From: Intrasporangiaceae bacterium URHB0013 | GTDB lineage: Bacteria > Actinomycetota > Actinomycetes > Actinomycetales > Dermatophilaceae | NCBI GenBank assembly: GCA_000620545.1 | Contig: JIBA01000012.1 | Coordinates: forward strand, 248,001-312,000 | Direction of reading: 5' to 3' | DNA length: 64,000 bases | Shown: positions 53,575 to 62,223 of the stretch, one piece after another | How the letters are laid out: every line of letters begins with the position of its first letter | Numbering within the stretch: the first letter of the stretch is position 1 | Notes under the pieces: model-generated | Told to the model about the DNA's origin: nothing | Seen by the model: the letters and a program-made list of their open reading frames with translations, nothing else | The model's database searches: none | Translations under genes and position numbers: made by a program

Positions 53575-54759
53575 TCAGCTGTCGCGGGCGGCAGGGCCTG
53601 ATGCGGTCACCGTGAACGACACGGGCGCGGTGAGACCCTCGCCCCTGAAGGCCGTTGCGATCGCCGTGGCCACGGCCTCGGCGTCGGCTGCACTCACGAT
53701 GGCGATGCACGAGCCACCGAAGCCGCCGCCGGTCATCCGGGCACCGAGCGCGCCCTCCGACCGTGCGGTCGCGGTCGCGAGGTCGAGCTCCTCGCAGGAC
53801 ACCTCGTAGTCGTCGCGCAACGACGCGTGCGAGGCGTCGAAGAGCCGGCCGATCTCCTCGAGGTCGTCGCTCTCGAGCGCCGCCACGGCGAGCGTCACCC
53901 GCTCGATCTCGGTGACGACGTGACGGACCCGGCGGCGCACCTCGTCGGACCCGAGCCGCTCCAGCGCGGCGTCGAGCCCGGCGGGGTCGATCTCGCGCAG
54001 CGTCTCGATGCCGAGCTCACGCGCGGCCTGCTCGCACGCGTCACGCCGGGCGGCGTACTGCCCGTCGACGAGGGCGTGCTCGGCCCTCGTGTCGGTGACG
54101 AGGAGGACGTGGCCCGCGGCGTCGAGGTCGAAGGGCACGTGGCGCGTCTCGCCGGACCGGCAGTCGAGCAGGAGGGCCGCAGCGTCCTCGCACAACAGCG
54201 AGGCCGACTGGTCCATGCCGCCTGTGGGGGCGCCGGCGATGACGTTCTCGGCCTCGACGCACCGTGCGGCCAGGCGCTCGCGCCCTTCCGGCGAACCGAG
54301 CAGGTCGAGGTCGAAGAGGTCGCTCGCGGCCGCGGCCACGGCACACTCGAGGGCGGCCGAGCTCGAGAGGCCCGCGCCGAGCGGCACGGTGGAGTCGACG
54401 AGCACGTCGAGACCGTCGACCGACAGACCGTCACGTCGCAGCGACCAGAGCACGCCCGCGACGTAGGAACCCCAGCCACCGGGCAGCTCGGGGCTGACGT
54501 CGTCGAGAGCGACCTCGACGACGCCGTCCTGCTGGACGGAGGCGATCCGGAGGACACCGTCATCCCGCCGGGCCGCGGCGGCATACGTCCGACGCGGCAG
54601 GGCGATCGGCAGGCACAGGCCACCGTTGTAGTCGGTGTGCTCACCGATGAGGTTGACCCGGCCCGGCGCCGACCACACGCCGGTGGGGGCACCGCCGAAG
54701 GTCCGCTCGAAGGCGCTCGTCACCGACCGGACGACCTCGCCCGGGGTGCGGTCGCTCAC
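53575..54759 (-). CDS. galK: Galactokinase
   Basis: This 394-residue GHMP kinase phosphorylates galactose to galactose-1-phosphate in the Leloir pathway. The galactokinase signature GRVNLIGEHTDYNGGLCLPIAL (residues about 28-50), PLGAGLSSSAALE (phosphate loop, about 125-137), GMDQSASL with the catalytic Asp, and the C-terminal GARMTGGGFGGSCIAIV are all present. GTG 54759 overlaps the galT stop by 4 bases, giving coupled translation with galT. Confidence 0.97.
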   Translation of the reverse strand: MSDRTPGEVVRSVTSAFERTFGGAPTGVWSAPGRVNLIGEHTDYNGGLCLPIALPRRTYAAAARRDDGVLRIASVQQDGVVEVALDDVSPELPGGWGSYVAGVLWSLRRDGLSVDGLDVLVDSTVPLGAGLSSSAALECAVAAAASDLFDLDLLGSPEGRERLAARCVEAENVIAGAPTGGMDQSASLLCEDAAALLLDCRSGETRHVPFDLDAAGHVLLVTDTRAEHALVDGQYAARRDACEQAARELGIETLREIDPAGLDAALERLGSDEVRRRVRHVVTEIERVTLAVAALESDDLEEIGRLFDASHASLRDDYEVSCEELDLATATARSEGALGARMTGGGFGGSCIAIVSAADAEAVATAIATAFRGEGLTAPVSFTVTASGPAARDS

Positions 54760-55886
54760 GGGGCGACCTCGCGCAGGCGGGCGGCCGCCTTCTCGGGGGC
54801 CACGTCGTTGACCCAGCCGCCGACGCCCGACTCGGACCCGGCGAGGAACTTGAGGCGACCGGGTCCGCGCAGCACCGACATGAGCTGCAGGTGCAGCCGC
54901 GAGACGTCGCGGCCGGTCCTGGCCGGTGCCTGCTGCCAGGCGGCGATGTAGGGCAGGGTCACCGGTGAGCCGTCCTCGGCCACGTAGTAGCGGTCGAGCC
55001 GGCTGAGCAGGTCACGGTAGAGGACGGCGAGCTCGTCGCGCTCGTCGTCGTCGAGGGCGACGAGGTCGGGCACGTCGCGGTGCGGTGCGAGGTGCACCTC
55101 GACCGGCCAGCGCGCCGCGAACGGGACGTATGCCGTCCAGTTCGTCCCCGAGACGACGACCCTCGAGCCGTCGGCCTGCTCGGCAGCGAGGATGTCGGCC
55201 CCGAGGAGCCGGCCGGTGCGGTCGTGGTGCCGGCGGGCCGCGTCGAGCAGGGCCTTGGTGCGGTCCGGCAGGTAGGGGTAGGCGTAGATCTGACCGTGCG
55301 GGTGGGGGAGGGTCACGCCGATCTCGCGGCCGCGGTTCTCGAAGGCGAACACGTGCTCGACCTCCGGCAGGGCGCCGAGGGTCTCGGTGCGTTGTGCCCA
55401 CGTGTCGATGACGGTGCGCACCCGCTCGACGGGCAGGTCCTTGAACGACGACTCGTGGTTGCTCGTGAAGCAGACGACCTCGCAGCGGCCGACGGCCGGG
55501 CGGGTGCCGAAGATGCCGGCCGGGTCGGGGGCGTCGGCACCGAGGGAGGTGACGGCATACGACGGGAAGCGGTTCTCGAAGACGACGACCTGGTAGTCGC
55601 GCTCGGGGATCTCCGACGGGGCCGAGCCGAGGCCCGTCGGGCACAGGGGGCACTCGTCCTTGGGTGGCATGAAGGTGCGGTGCTGGCGGTGCGCCGCGAC
55701 GGCCACCCAGTCGTCGACGAGGGCGTCGTGGCGCAGCTCGCCCGACTGGACGCGCGGCTCGGACGGGCGCGGGTCGGCGGCCGTGCGCTCGGGCGTGCCC
55801 GGCTCGTCGACGTAGATGATCTCGCGCCCGTCGGCGAGGTGCCGCGTGGTGAAACGAGCGGCCGTCCGGCTGTCGGTGGGCATCAT
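54756..55886 (-). CDS. galT: Galactose-1-phosphate uridylyltransferase
   Basis: This 376-residue GalT exchanges UMP between UDP-glucose and galactose-1-phosphate. It has a zinc-type pair in ECPLCPTG, FENRFPSYAVTSLGADAPDPAGIF, the active-site HPHGQIYAYPYLP (second His is the nucleophile), and a downstream HLAPHRDVPDL with HLQLMSVLRGPG. It starts at ATG 55886, overlapping the DeoR stop. Order deoR-galT-galK is common in actinobacteria. Confidence 0.96.
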   Translation of the reverse strand: MMPTDSRTAARFTTRHLADGREIIYVDEPGTPERTAADPRPSEPRVQSGELRHDALVDDWVAVAAHRQHRTFMPPKDECPLCPTGLGSAPSEIPERDYQVVVFENRFPSYAVTSLGADAPDPAGIFGTRPAVGRCEVVCFTSNHESSFKDLPVERVRTVIDTWAQRTETLGALPEVEHVFAFENRGREIGVTLPHPHGQIYAYPYLPDRTKALLDAARRHHDRTGRLLGADILAAEQADGSRVVVSGTNWTAYVPFAARWPVEVHLAPHRDVPDLVALDDDERDELAVLYRDLLSRLDRYYVAEDGSPVTLPYIAAWQQAPARTGRDVSRLHLQLMSVLRGPGRLKFLAGSESGVGGWVNDVAPEKAAARLREVAP

Positions 55887-56659
55887 GCCTCCACGATCTC
55901 GAGGGAGCCGACGCTCTCGCGCGCGGCGTCGCGGGCCCGCTCGGGGAAGGCGTCGTCGGTGACGAACAGGTCGACGTCGGCGAGGTCGGCGAAGGTGCTC
56001 AGACCCACGGTGCCCCACTTCGACGAGTCGGCGAGGAGGCACACGTGCCGCGCCGACGCGACGAGCGCGCGGTTGGTCTCGGACTCGACGAGGTTGGGCG
56101 TGGTCAGGCCCGTGCGGCCGTCGACGCCGTGCGCCCCGAGGAAGAGCAGGTCGACGTGGAGCACGCGCAGGGCGGACACGGCGACCGGGCCGACGAGTGC
56201 GTCGGACGGAGTGCGTACGCCGCCGGTCAGCACCACGGTCTGGCCGGGCGCGCCGGACTCGTGGAGCAGCTGGGCCACGGGGACGGAGTTCGTCACCACG
56301 GTGAGCTGCGGGATGTCCTTGACGGCACGGGCCAGCTCGTAGGTCGTCGTGCCCGCGGAGATGCCGATGGCGCTGCCGGCCTCGACACGCTGGGCCGCAG
56401 CGCGGGCGATGGCCTGCTTCTGCCCGAGCTGGAGCAGCGACTTCGCCGAGAAACCGGGCTCCTCGCTGCTCCGGGTGCCACCGAGGGCCAGGGCGCCGCC
56501 ATGGACCCGCTCGAGGAGCCCGTCGGTCGAGAGTCGCTCGATGTCGCGGCGGATCGTCATGTCGGAGACGCCGAGGCGGTCGACGAGGTCCGAGACCTTG
56601 ACGGCTCCCGACTCCTCGACGAGCTCGAGGATCACGGAGCGCCGCTGGCTGGCGAGCAT
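55883..56659 (-). CDS. DeoR family transcriptional regulator of the gal locus
   Basis: This 258-residue repressor has an N-terminal HTH (QRRSVILELVEESGAVKVSDLVDRLGVSDMTIRRDIERLSTDGLLERVHGGALA) and a C-terminal DeoR sugar-phosphate sensor domain with GISAGTTTYELARAV, TNSVPVAQLL, VLTGGVRTPSDALVGP, and LLADSSKWG. It probably senses a galactose- or tagatose-type phosphate. It lies 2 bases after the GH42 gene and overlaps galT. Candidate operators are in the divergent promoter region upstream of the GH42 gene. Confidence 0.95.
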   Translation of the reverse strand: MLASQRRSVILELVEESGAVKVSDLVDRLGVSDMTIRRDIERLSTDGLLERVHGGALALGGTRSSEEPGFSAKSLLQLGQKQAIARAAAQRVEAGSAIGISAGTTTYELARAVKDIPQLTVVTNSVPVAQLLHESGAPGQTVVLTGGVRTPSDALVGPVAVSALRVLHVDLLFLGAHGVDGRTGLTTPNLVESETNRALVASARHVCLLADSSKWGTVGLSTFADLADVDLFVTDDAFPERARDAARESVGSLEIVEA

Positions 56660-56661
56660 CG

Positions 56662-58674
56662 TCAGTCCTCCCTGAGCACGGCCACGCCCCCCGGGGCGAG
56701 GCGGACGCTGCCGTGGACAGGGGCGTCCGTGACGAGGTCGTACCCACTCGCGGCGATGGTGTGCTCCGCATCCGTGTGGTTGAGCAGGAAGAGCCACGAG
56801 ACGTCGCCGTCGCTGCGCCGGGTGGTCTCGACGCCGCGCGGGAGGCCGGCGACGGCGGGCTCGACACCGGCCCTCGACAGCACGTCGTCCAGGAGGGCGC
56901 CGAGGGTTGCGTCGTCCGGCAGCGTGCTGAGGTACCACGCGGATCCTGCGCTGCCGCTGCCCGTGCTGCCGCTGCCCGCGCGACGGGTGACGGCAGGTCG
57001 GCCGGTGAGCGGCCCCGCGGCATACGTGGTCAGCACGTCGGTGCCGGGGAGCGCGGTCAGGTCCTCGCTCCACCACGTTCCGGTGCCCTCGGTCAGCGCG
57101 ACGGTGCCGCCGGGGCCGAGCGGGAAGAACTCCTCGACGCGGACGCCGAGCAGGTCGCGGAACGCGCCGGGGTAGCCGCCGAGGCGCACGTGGTCGTTCT
57201 CGTCGCTGATCCCGGAGAAGTAGGTGACGACGACCTGGGCGCCCGCCTCGGCGGCGGCCACGACGCCCGCTGCGTGCGCGTCGGTGACGAGGTAGAGCTG
57301 CGGCACGACCACGACGGCGTATGCCGTGAGGTCGGTCGACGGGTGCACGACGTCCGCCGTGACGCCGCGGTCGTGCAGGAGGCGATGGATCGTCGAGGCG
57401 GCCTCGAGCGCGTCGAGCTCGGTGCTCGGCATGCATGGCCCCTCGGCGGCCCAGATCGCCTGGTAGTCGTGCAGGATCGCGACGCGCGACTCGACGCGGC
57501 TGCCGACGAGCTCGCCGAGGCGGCCGGCGATGCGGCCGAGCTCCTCGACCTCGCGGAATCGCGCGCTGTCGGCGCCGGCGTGCGGGACGACGGCACTGTG
57601 GAACTTCTCCGACCCCGCTCGCGACTGTCGCCACTGGAACCAGCCGATCGTGTCGGCGCCCCGGGCCACGTGCGCCAGCGCGTCCCGGATCGTCTGGCCG
57701 AAGTCCTTGGCGTGGTTGGTCGGCTGCCAGTTCACCGCGCTCGTCGAGTGCTCCATCAGCATCCACGGCGCGCCGGCGGCGAGGCCACGCGTCAGGTCGC
57801 CGCTGTAGGCGAGCTCGGCCCGCGGGTGCTCGAGCGTGTCGACGATGTAGTGGTCGGTGCTGACGACGTCCACGGTCGGCGTCCACTGCGTGTAGTCGAG
57901 GTGGCGGAAGTGCTTGAGCGTCATGAAGTTCGTCGTGACCGGCACCCCGGGCGAGAGCTCGTCCAGGACGGCGCGCTCGGCCCGCATGTGGTCGAGCAGC
58001 GCGTCGGAGCTGAAGCGCTTGTAGTCGAGCACGTGGGTCGGGTTGCTGAAGGTCGTCGAGCGGCGTGGGGGCAGGATCTGGTCCCAGTCGGTGTAGCGCT
58101 GGCTCCAGAAGGCGGTGCCCCACACGTCGTTGAGGTCGTCGAGGGTCGTGTAACGACGGCGGAGCCACGTGCGGAAGTGGCGGGCGCACTCGTCGCAGTA
58201 GCAGGGGACGTTGTGGCACGCGTACTCGTTCGAGACGTGCCACATCGCCACGGCAGGGTGCTCGTGGTAGCGCGTCGCCATCTGCCGCGTCAGGGCCAGG
58301 GCGTAGTCCCGGAAGACCGGCGTGGTCGGGCACCACGCCTGGCGGCTGCCCGGCGACAACGTGTGCCCGTCGACGTCGACGGGGAGGATCTCGGGGTGGG
58401 CGGTCGAGAGCCACGGCGGGGGAGTGGCCGTCGCGGTGGCCAGGTCGACGGCGATGCCGCCCGCATGGAGCTTGTCCATGATCGTGTCGAGCCACTCGAA
58501 CTCGTACTCGCCCTTGGCAGGCTCCAGCCAGCTCCACGAGAAGATGCCGAGGCTGACGAACGACACGTTGGCGCGTTGCATCAGCGCGATGTCGTCGTCC
58601 CAGACGGGGTGGGGCCACTGCTCGGGGTTGTAGTCGCCACCGAGTGCCAGGGTCTTGGTCGGCCATGAGCGCAT
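56662..58674 (-). CDS. Beta-galactosidase, glycoside hydrolase family 42
   Basis: This 670-residue cytoplasmic GH42 enzyme has an N-terminal TIM barrel: GGDYNPEQWPHPVWDDDIALMQRANVSFVSLGIFSWSWLEP, acid/base Glu in WHVSNEYACHNVPCYCDECARHFR (residues about 145-168, with the zinc-type Cys cluster), and nucleophile Glu in WMLMEHSTSAVNWQ (about 320). Then come the trimerisation (A4-type) domain and a small C-terminal beta domain. It releases galactose from beta-galactosides for GalK and GalT. First gene of the minus-strand gal operon. Confidence 0.96.
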   Translation of the reverse strand: MRSWPTKTLALGGDYNPEQWPHPVWDDDIALMQRANVSFVSLGIFSWSWLEPAKGEYEFEWLDTIMDKLHAGGIAVDLATATATPPPWLSTAHPEILPVDVDGHTLSPGSRQAWCPTTPVFRDYALALTRQMATRYHEHPAVAMWHVSNEYACHNVPCYCDECARHFRTWLRRRYTTLDDLNDVWGTAFWSQRYTDWDQILPPRRSTTFSNPTHVLDYKRFSSDALLDHMRAERAVLDELSPGVPVTTNFMTLKHFRHLDYTQWTPTVDVVSTDHYIVDTLEHPRAELAYSGDLTRGLAAGAPWMLMEHSTSAVNWQPTNHAKDFGQTIRDALAHVARGADTIGWFQWRQSRAGSEKFHSAVVPHAGADSARFREVEELGRIAGRLGELVGSRVESRVAILHDYQAIWAAEGPCMPSTELDALEAASTIHRLLHDRGVTADVVHPSTDLTAYAVVVVPQLYLVTDAHAAGVVAAAEAGAQVVVTYFSGISDENDHVRLGGYPGAFRDLLGVRVEEFFPLGPGGTVALTEGTGTWWSEDLTALPGTDVLTTYAAGPLTGRPAVTRRAGSGSTGSGSAGSAWYLSTLPDDATLGALLDDVLSRAGVEPAVAGLPRGVETTRRSDGDVSWLFLLNHTDAEHTIAASGYDLVTDAPVHGSVRLAPGGVAVLRED

Positions 58675-58681
58675 GGGTGAC

Positions 58682-58711
58682 AGGGTGTCGCCTCGTTCGT
58701 CGCGATGTCAA
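58682..58711 (-). promoter_or_regulatory. Promoter of the GH42-deoR-galTK operon
   Basis: On the minus strand a consensus -35 TTGACA (58711-58706) is followed after 18 bases by CACCCT (58687-58682), 7 bases before the ATG at 58674. A leaderless or near-leaderless start is likely. Confidence 0.55.
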
Positions 58712-58729
58712 CATTTTCAAACATCTTCG
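58710..58729. promoter_or_regulatory. Candidate DeoR operator (tandem decamers)
   Basis: AACATTTTCA and AACATCTTCG are direct repeats one helical turn apart, overlapping the -35 box of the GH42 promoter. They read GATGTTTGAAAATGTTGA on the other strand, a DeoR-like pattern. Confidence 0.5.
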
Positions 58730-58832
58730 AGGTGTCGGGTGGTGCGCGTGGTCGCCACCGTCTCGGCTGGCGGACCTGGCGGAGACCCGTCGCCCGGAAC
58801 GGGCCCTGGGGCCCGGTCCATGCGGATCCAAT

Positions 58833-58846
58833 ACCATTGCAACGGT
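58833..58846. promoter_or_regulatory. LacI-like operator candidate
   Basis: ACCATTGCAACGGT pairs with itself at 6 of 7 positions. It lies upstream of the ABC-transporter promoter. No LacI-type gene is in the window. Confidence 0.4.
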
Positions 58847-58919
58847 GTAAATCTCGCGGTCATGACGGGTGTCGAGGTACCGGTTTGGTCCCGGACGTCG
58901 ATGGGAGTGGACGAATCTC

Positions 58920-58948
58920 TTGACACGGCACCCGGGCGCCGACATCCT
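58920..58948 (+). promoter_or_regulatory. Promoter of the sugar ABC operon
   Basis: Consensus TTGACA (58920-58925), 17-base spacer, then CATCCT (58943-58948). It leaves a leader of about 85 bases with a ribosome site before the ATG at 59041. Confidence 0.5.
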
Positions 58949-59040
58949 CTGTTTGTTGTTGAAGGTTTCTGGTGACGGATGTTCGACTCTGTCGCCCCTT
59001 GATCGACAACGAACCCGGCACAGCGTCAAAGGAGACCGCA

Positions 59041-60393
59041 ATGACCCGCCCCTCGAGCGAGGCCGAGTACCTGGCCCGCATGGTTCCCCCGTCCGTCCGC
59101 GGTGTCGACCGTCGGACCCTGCTGCGCGGCGCCCTCGGCGTCGGCACCCTGCTCGGAGTGGGCGGCCTCGCGGCGTGCGGCTCCGACAGCACCGGTGGCA
59201 CCGGCGTCCCGACGGGCGCCGTCACCGGCACCGTCACCGTCGGTTCCAACCAGTCGGACGCCGTGCCGAAGGCCGCCGTCCAGTCCTACATGGACGCGTT
59301 CGAGAAGGCCAACTCCGGCACGACGGTCAAGATCAACACCGTCGACCACAACTCCTTCCAGGAGAACATCAACAACTACCTGCAGGGCTCGCCCGACGAC
59401 GTCTTCACGTGGTTCGCCGGCTACCGCATGCAGTTCTTCGCCGAGAAGGGCCTCGTCGGCGACGTCTCCGACGTCTGGAAGAACATCACCGGGATGAGCG
59501 AGGCCCTGAAGAAGGCCTCCACCGCCACCGACGGCAAGCAGTACTTCGTGCCGATCACCAACTACCCGTGGGCGGTCTTCTACCGCAAGAGCCTGTTCCA
59601 GGAGAAGGGCTACGAGGTTCCCAAGACCCTCGATGACCTCAACGCCCTCGGTGCGCAGATGAAGAAGGACGGCCTGGCGCCGATCGCCTTCGGCGACAAG
59701 GACGGCTGGCCCGCGATGGGCACGTTCGACCAGATCAACCTGCGCGTCAACGGCTACGACTTCCACGTCAGCCTGATGTCGGGCAAGGAGTCGTGGACCG
59801 ACCCCAAGGTCAAGAAGGTCTTCGACACGTGGGCCGGCATCCTGCCCCTCCACCAGGCCGACTCGCTCGGTCGCACGTGGCAGGAGGCGGCGCAGTCCCT
59901 GCAGCAGAAGAAGTCCGGCATGTACGTCCTGGGGTCCTTCCTCGCCCAGCAGTTCAGCAAGGGCGCCGAGCAGGACGACCTCGACTTCTTCACCTTCCCG
60001 GAGATCGACTCGACGATCGGCACCGACGCCATCGAGGCACCCATCGACGGCTACATGATGAGCGCCAAGCCGAAGAACGAGGGCGCCGCCAAGAAGCTGC
60101 TCCAGTACATCTCCCAGCCCGAGGCCCAGCTGCTCGCCCTCAAGGCGGACCCGAGCGTCATCGCGACGAACGACACCGCCGACACGAGCGGCTACACGGC
60201 GCTGCAGAAGAAGTCCGCCGAGTACGTCAAGTCCGCCAAGTCCATCGCGCAGTTCATGGACCGCGACACCCGCCCGGACTTCGCCTCGACGGTGATGATC
60301 CCGGCCATCCAGAGCTTCATCAAGAACCCGAAGGACATCGACGGCCTCCTCACGAGCATCGAGGCCCAGAAGAAGAGCATCTTCGGTTCCTGA
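59041..60393 (+). CDS. Sugar ABC transporter substrate-binding lipoprotein (CUT1)
   Basis: This 450-residue extracellular binding protein has an N-terminus with twin-arginine signal DRRTLLRGALG (residues about 23-33) followed by lipobox LAAC (Cys near 46), so it is probably a Tat lipoprotein. Body blocks DVFTWFAGYRMQFFAEKGLVGDVSDVW, YFVPITNYPWAVFYRKSLFQEKGY and AIEAPIDGYMMSAKPKNEGAAKKLLQYIS are typical of CUT1 di- and oligosaccharide binders. AAAGGAGA lies at 59028-59035. It delivers sugar to the two downstream permeases. Confidence 0.93.
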   Translation: MTRPSSEAEYLARMVPPSVRGVDRRTLLRGALGVGTLLGVGGLAACGSDSTGGTGVPTGAVTGTVTVGSNQSDAVPKAAVQSYMDAFEKANSGTTVKINTVDHNSFQENINNYLQGSPDDVFTWFAGYRMQFFAEKGLVGDVSDVWKNITGMSEALKKASTATDGKQYFVPITNYPWAVFYRKSLFQEKGYEVPKTLDDLNALGAQMKKDGLAPIAFGDKDGWPAMGTFDQINLRVNGYDFHVSLMSGKESWTDPKVKKVFDTWAGILPLHQADSLGRTWQEAAQSLQQKKSGMYVLGSFLAQQFSKGAEQDDLDFFTFPEIDSTIGTDAIEAPIDGYMMSAKPKNEGAAKKLLQYISQPEAQLLALKADPSVIATNDTADTSGYTALQKKSAEYVKSAKSIAQFMDRDTRPDFASTVMIPAIQSFIKNPKDIDGLLTSIEAQKKSIFGS

Positions 60394-60409
60394 CGGGAGG
60401 CGAGCCACC

Positions 60410-61303
60410 ATGGCGAGCAAGCGCAAGTACAGAGGTATCGACCAGCTCTCGGCGCGTGACAAGGTCGTCGTGACGCTCATGGTCGTCGTGCCGACCCTCA
60501 TCGTCCTGTGGCTCGTCTGGCTGCCGGCGATCGGCTCGGTCCTGCTCTCCTTCACCAACTGGGACGGGATCGGGCCGCTCTCCGGCATCAAGTCCGTGGG
60601 CCTGCAGAACTACCGGGACATCGCGACGATCTACCCGCCGTTCTGGCCGGCGATCCAGCACAACCTCATCTGGCTCGCGGTGATGTTCCTCGTCGCGACC
60701 CCCCTCGGCATGCTCTTCGCCGTGCTCGTCGACCGGGGTGTGGCCGGCACGCGGTTCTACCAGACGAGCATCTACCTCCCGGTCGTGCTGTCACTGGCCC
60801 TCATCGGCTTCATCTGGCAGCTGATCTACTCGCGCGACCAGGGCCTCATCAACGCGATCACCGGTGGCACGACCGACTGGTACGGCGACCCGAACGTCAA
60901 CCTGTGGGCGGCGCTCGTGGCGGCGAGCTGGCGGCACGCGGGCTACATCATGCTGCTCTACCTGGCCGGCCTCAAGGGCGTCGACCCGTCCCTGCGCGAG
61001 GCGGCCAGGATCGACGGTGCCAGCGAGTCGCAGACGTTCTTCAAGGTCGTCTTCCCCGTGATGCGGCCGATCAACATCATCGTCCTCGTCGTGACGTTCA
61101 TCGAGTCGCTGCGTGCCTTCGACCTCGTGTGGGTCATCAACAAGGGCCGCAACGGCCTCGAGCTCATCTCGACCCTCGTCACTCAGAACGTGGTCGGCGA
61201 GGCGAGCCGGATCGGCTTCGGGTCGGCGCTCGCCACGATCATGCTGCTCATCTCGAGCGTGCTCGTCTTCGTCTACCTGCGCATCGCCATGAAGGAGGAC
61301 TGA
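60410..61303 (+). CDS. Sugar ABC transporter permease 1 (CUT1)
   Basis: This 297-residue inner-membrane permease has six helices; the cytoplasmic EAA loop EAARIDGASESQTFFKVVFPVMRP (residues about 200-223) contacts the ATPase. GGGAGG precedes the ATG. It pairs with the next gene as the channel for the sugar delivered by the binding lipoprotein. Confidence 0.95.
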   Translation: MASKRKYRGIDQLSARDKVVVTLMVVVPTLIVLWLVWLPAIGSVLLSFTNWDGIGPLSGIKSVGLQNYRDIATIYPPFWPAIQHNLIWLAVMFLVATPLGMLFAVLVDRGVAGTRFYQTSIYLPVVLSLALIGFIWQLIYSRDQGLINAITGGTTDWYGDPNVNLWAALVAASWRHAGYIMLLYLAGLKGVDPSLREAARIDGASESQTFFKVVFPVMRPINIIVLVVTFIESLRAFDLVWVINKGRNGLELISTLVTQNVVGEASRIGFGSALATIMLLISSVLVFVYLRIAMKED

Positions 61304-61304
61304 C

Positions 61305-62222
61305 ATGACCGTCACCGCCGACCCGGTCGAGGAGCGCAGCCAGGCGCTGCTCAAGCCGCGCGAGGGGGGCCCGCAGTCCGGCCGCCGCTGGCTGCTGCCG
61401 GTCATGCTCACCCTCATCTCGCTGATCTGGCTCTTCCCGCTGCTCCTCGCCCTCGTCAACTCCTTCCGGGACTACGCCTTCACCGCGAAGAACGGCTACG
61501 TCTCGTGGGGCGGGTTCACGCTCGACAACTACACGAACGCCTGGGAGCAGGCCGACTTCGGGCTGCACTTCCTCAACTCGGCGATCATCACGGTCCCCGC
61601 GGTCATCCTCACGCTGTTCCTGTCGTGTTGTGTGGCCTTCGTCGTCGCCCGCTTCTCGTACACGTTCAACCTCGCACTGCTGGGGTTCTTCCTGGCGGCG
61701 AACCTCCTGCCGCCCCAGGCGCTGCTCATCCCGGTCTACCGGATGTTCCGGGCGATCGAGGTCCCCCTGTGGATCAGCGACTCGGGCACCCTGCTCAACA
61801 GCTTCGTCGGCCTCATCCTCGTCAACATGGCCTTCCAGATCGGCTTCTGCGCCTTCGTGCTGAGCAACTACATGAAGGCCCTGCCGAAGGAGCTCTACGA
61901 GTCGGCGGTCATCGACGGTGCCAGCGTGACGCGGCAGTTCTTCCAGATCACCCTGCCGCTGTGCCGACCGGCCCTGGCCGCGCTGGCGGTGCTCCAGACG
62001 ACCTGGATCTACAACGAGTTCTTCTGGGCCACGGTGCTGCTCCAGCAGGGCGACAAGTTCCCGGTGACGAGCTCGCTCAACAACCTGCGGGGCCAGTTCT
62101 TCACCGACAACAACCTCGTGGCCGCCGGGTCGATGATCGTCGCGATCCCGACCCTGGTCATCTTCTTCGTGCTCCAACGACACTTCGTGGCCGGCCTCAC
62201 GCTCGGCGCGACCAAGGGATGA
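61305..62222 (+). CDS. Sugar ABC transporter permease 2 (CUT1)
   Basis: This 305-residue permease has six helices with EAA-loop ESAVIDGASVTRQFFQITLPLCRP (residues about 200-222). It begins one base after the previous stop. No ATP-binding subunit follows, so a shared MsmK/MsiK-type ATPase elsewhere in the genome probably powers the pair. Confidence 0.95.
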   Translation: MTVTADPVEERSQALLKPREGGPQSGRRWLLPVMLTLISLIWLFPLLLALVNSFRDYAFTAKNGYVSWGGFTLDNYTNAWEQADFGLHFLNSAIITVPAVILTLFLSCCVAFVVARFSYTFNLALLGFFLAANLLPPQALLIPVYRMFRAIEVPLWISDSGTLLNSFVGLILVNMAFQIGFCAFVLSNYMKALPKELYESAVIDGASVTRQFFQITLPLCRPALAALAVLQTTWIYNEFFWATVLLQQGDKFPVTSSLNNLRGQFFTDNNLVAAGSMIVAIPTLVIFFVLQRHFVAGLTLGATKG

Positions 62223-62223
62223 C

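Noticed and set aside
56713-58668. 651-codon plus-strand open frame
   Set aside because: Opposite GH42 beta-galactosidase, whose active-site motifs are clear; composition is shadow-like.
55883-59041. A single 1052-codon protein ending in the DeoR regulator
   Set aside because: Only the last 258 residues are protein-like; the upstream part is an out-of-frame reading of the GH42 gene. An ATG at 56659 starts the DeoR domain.
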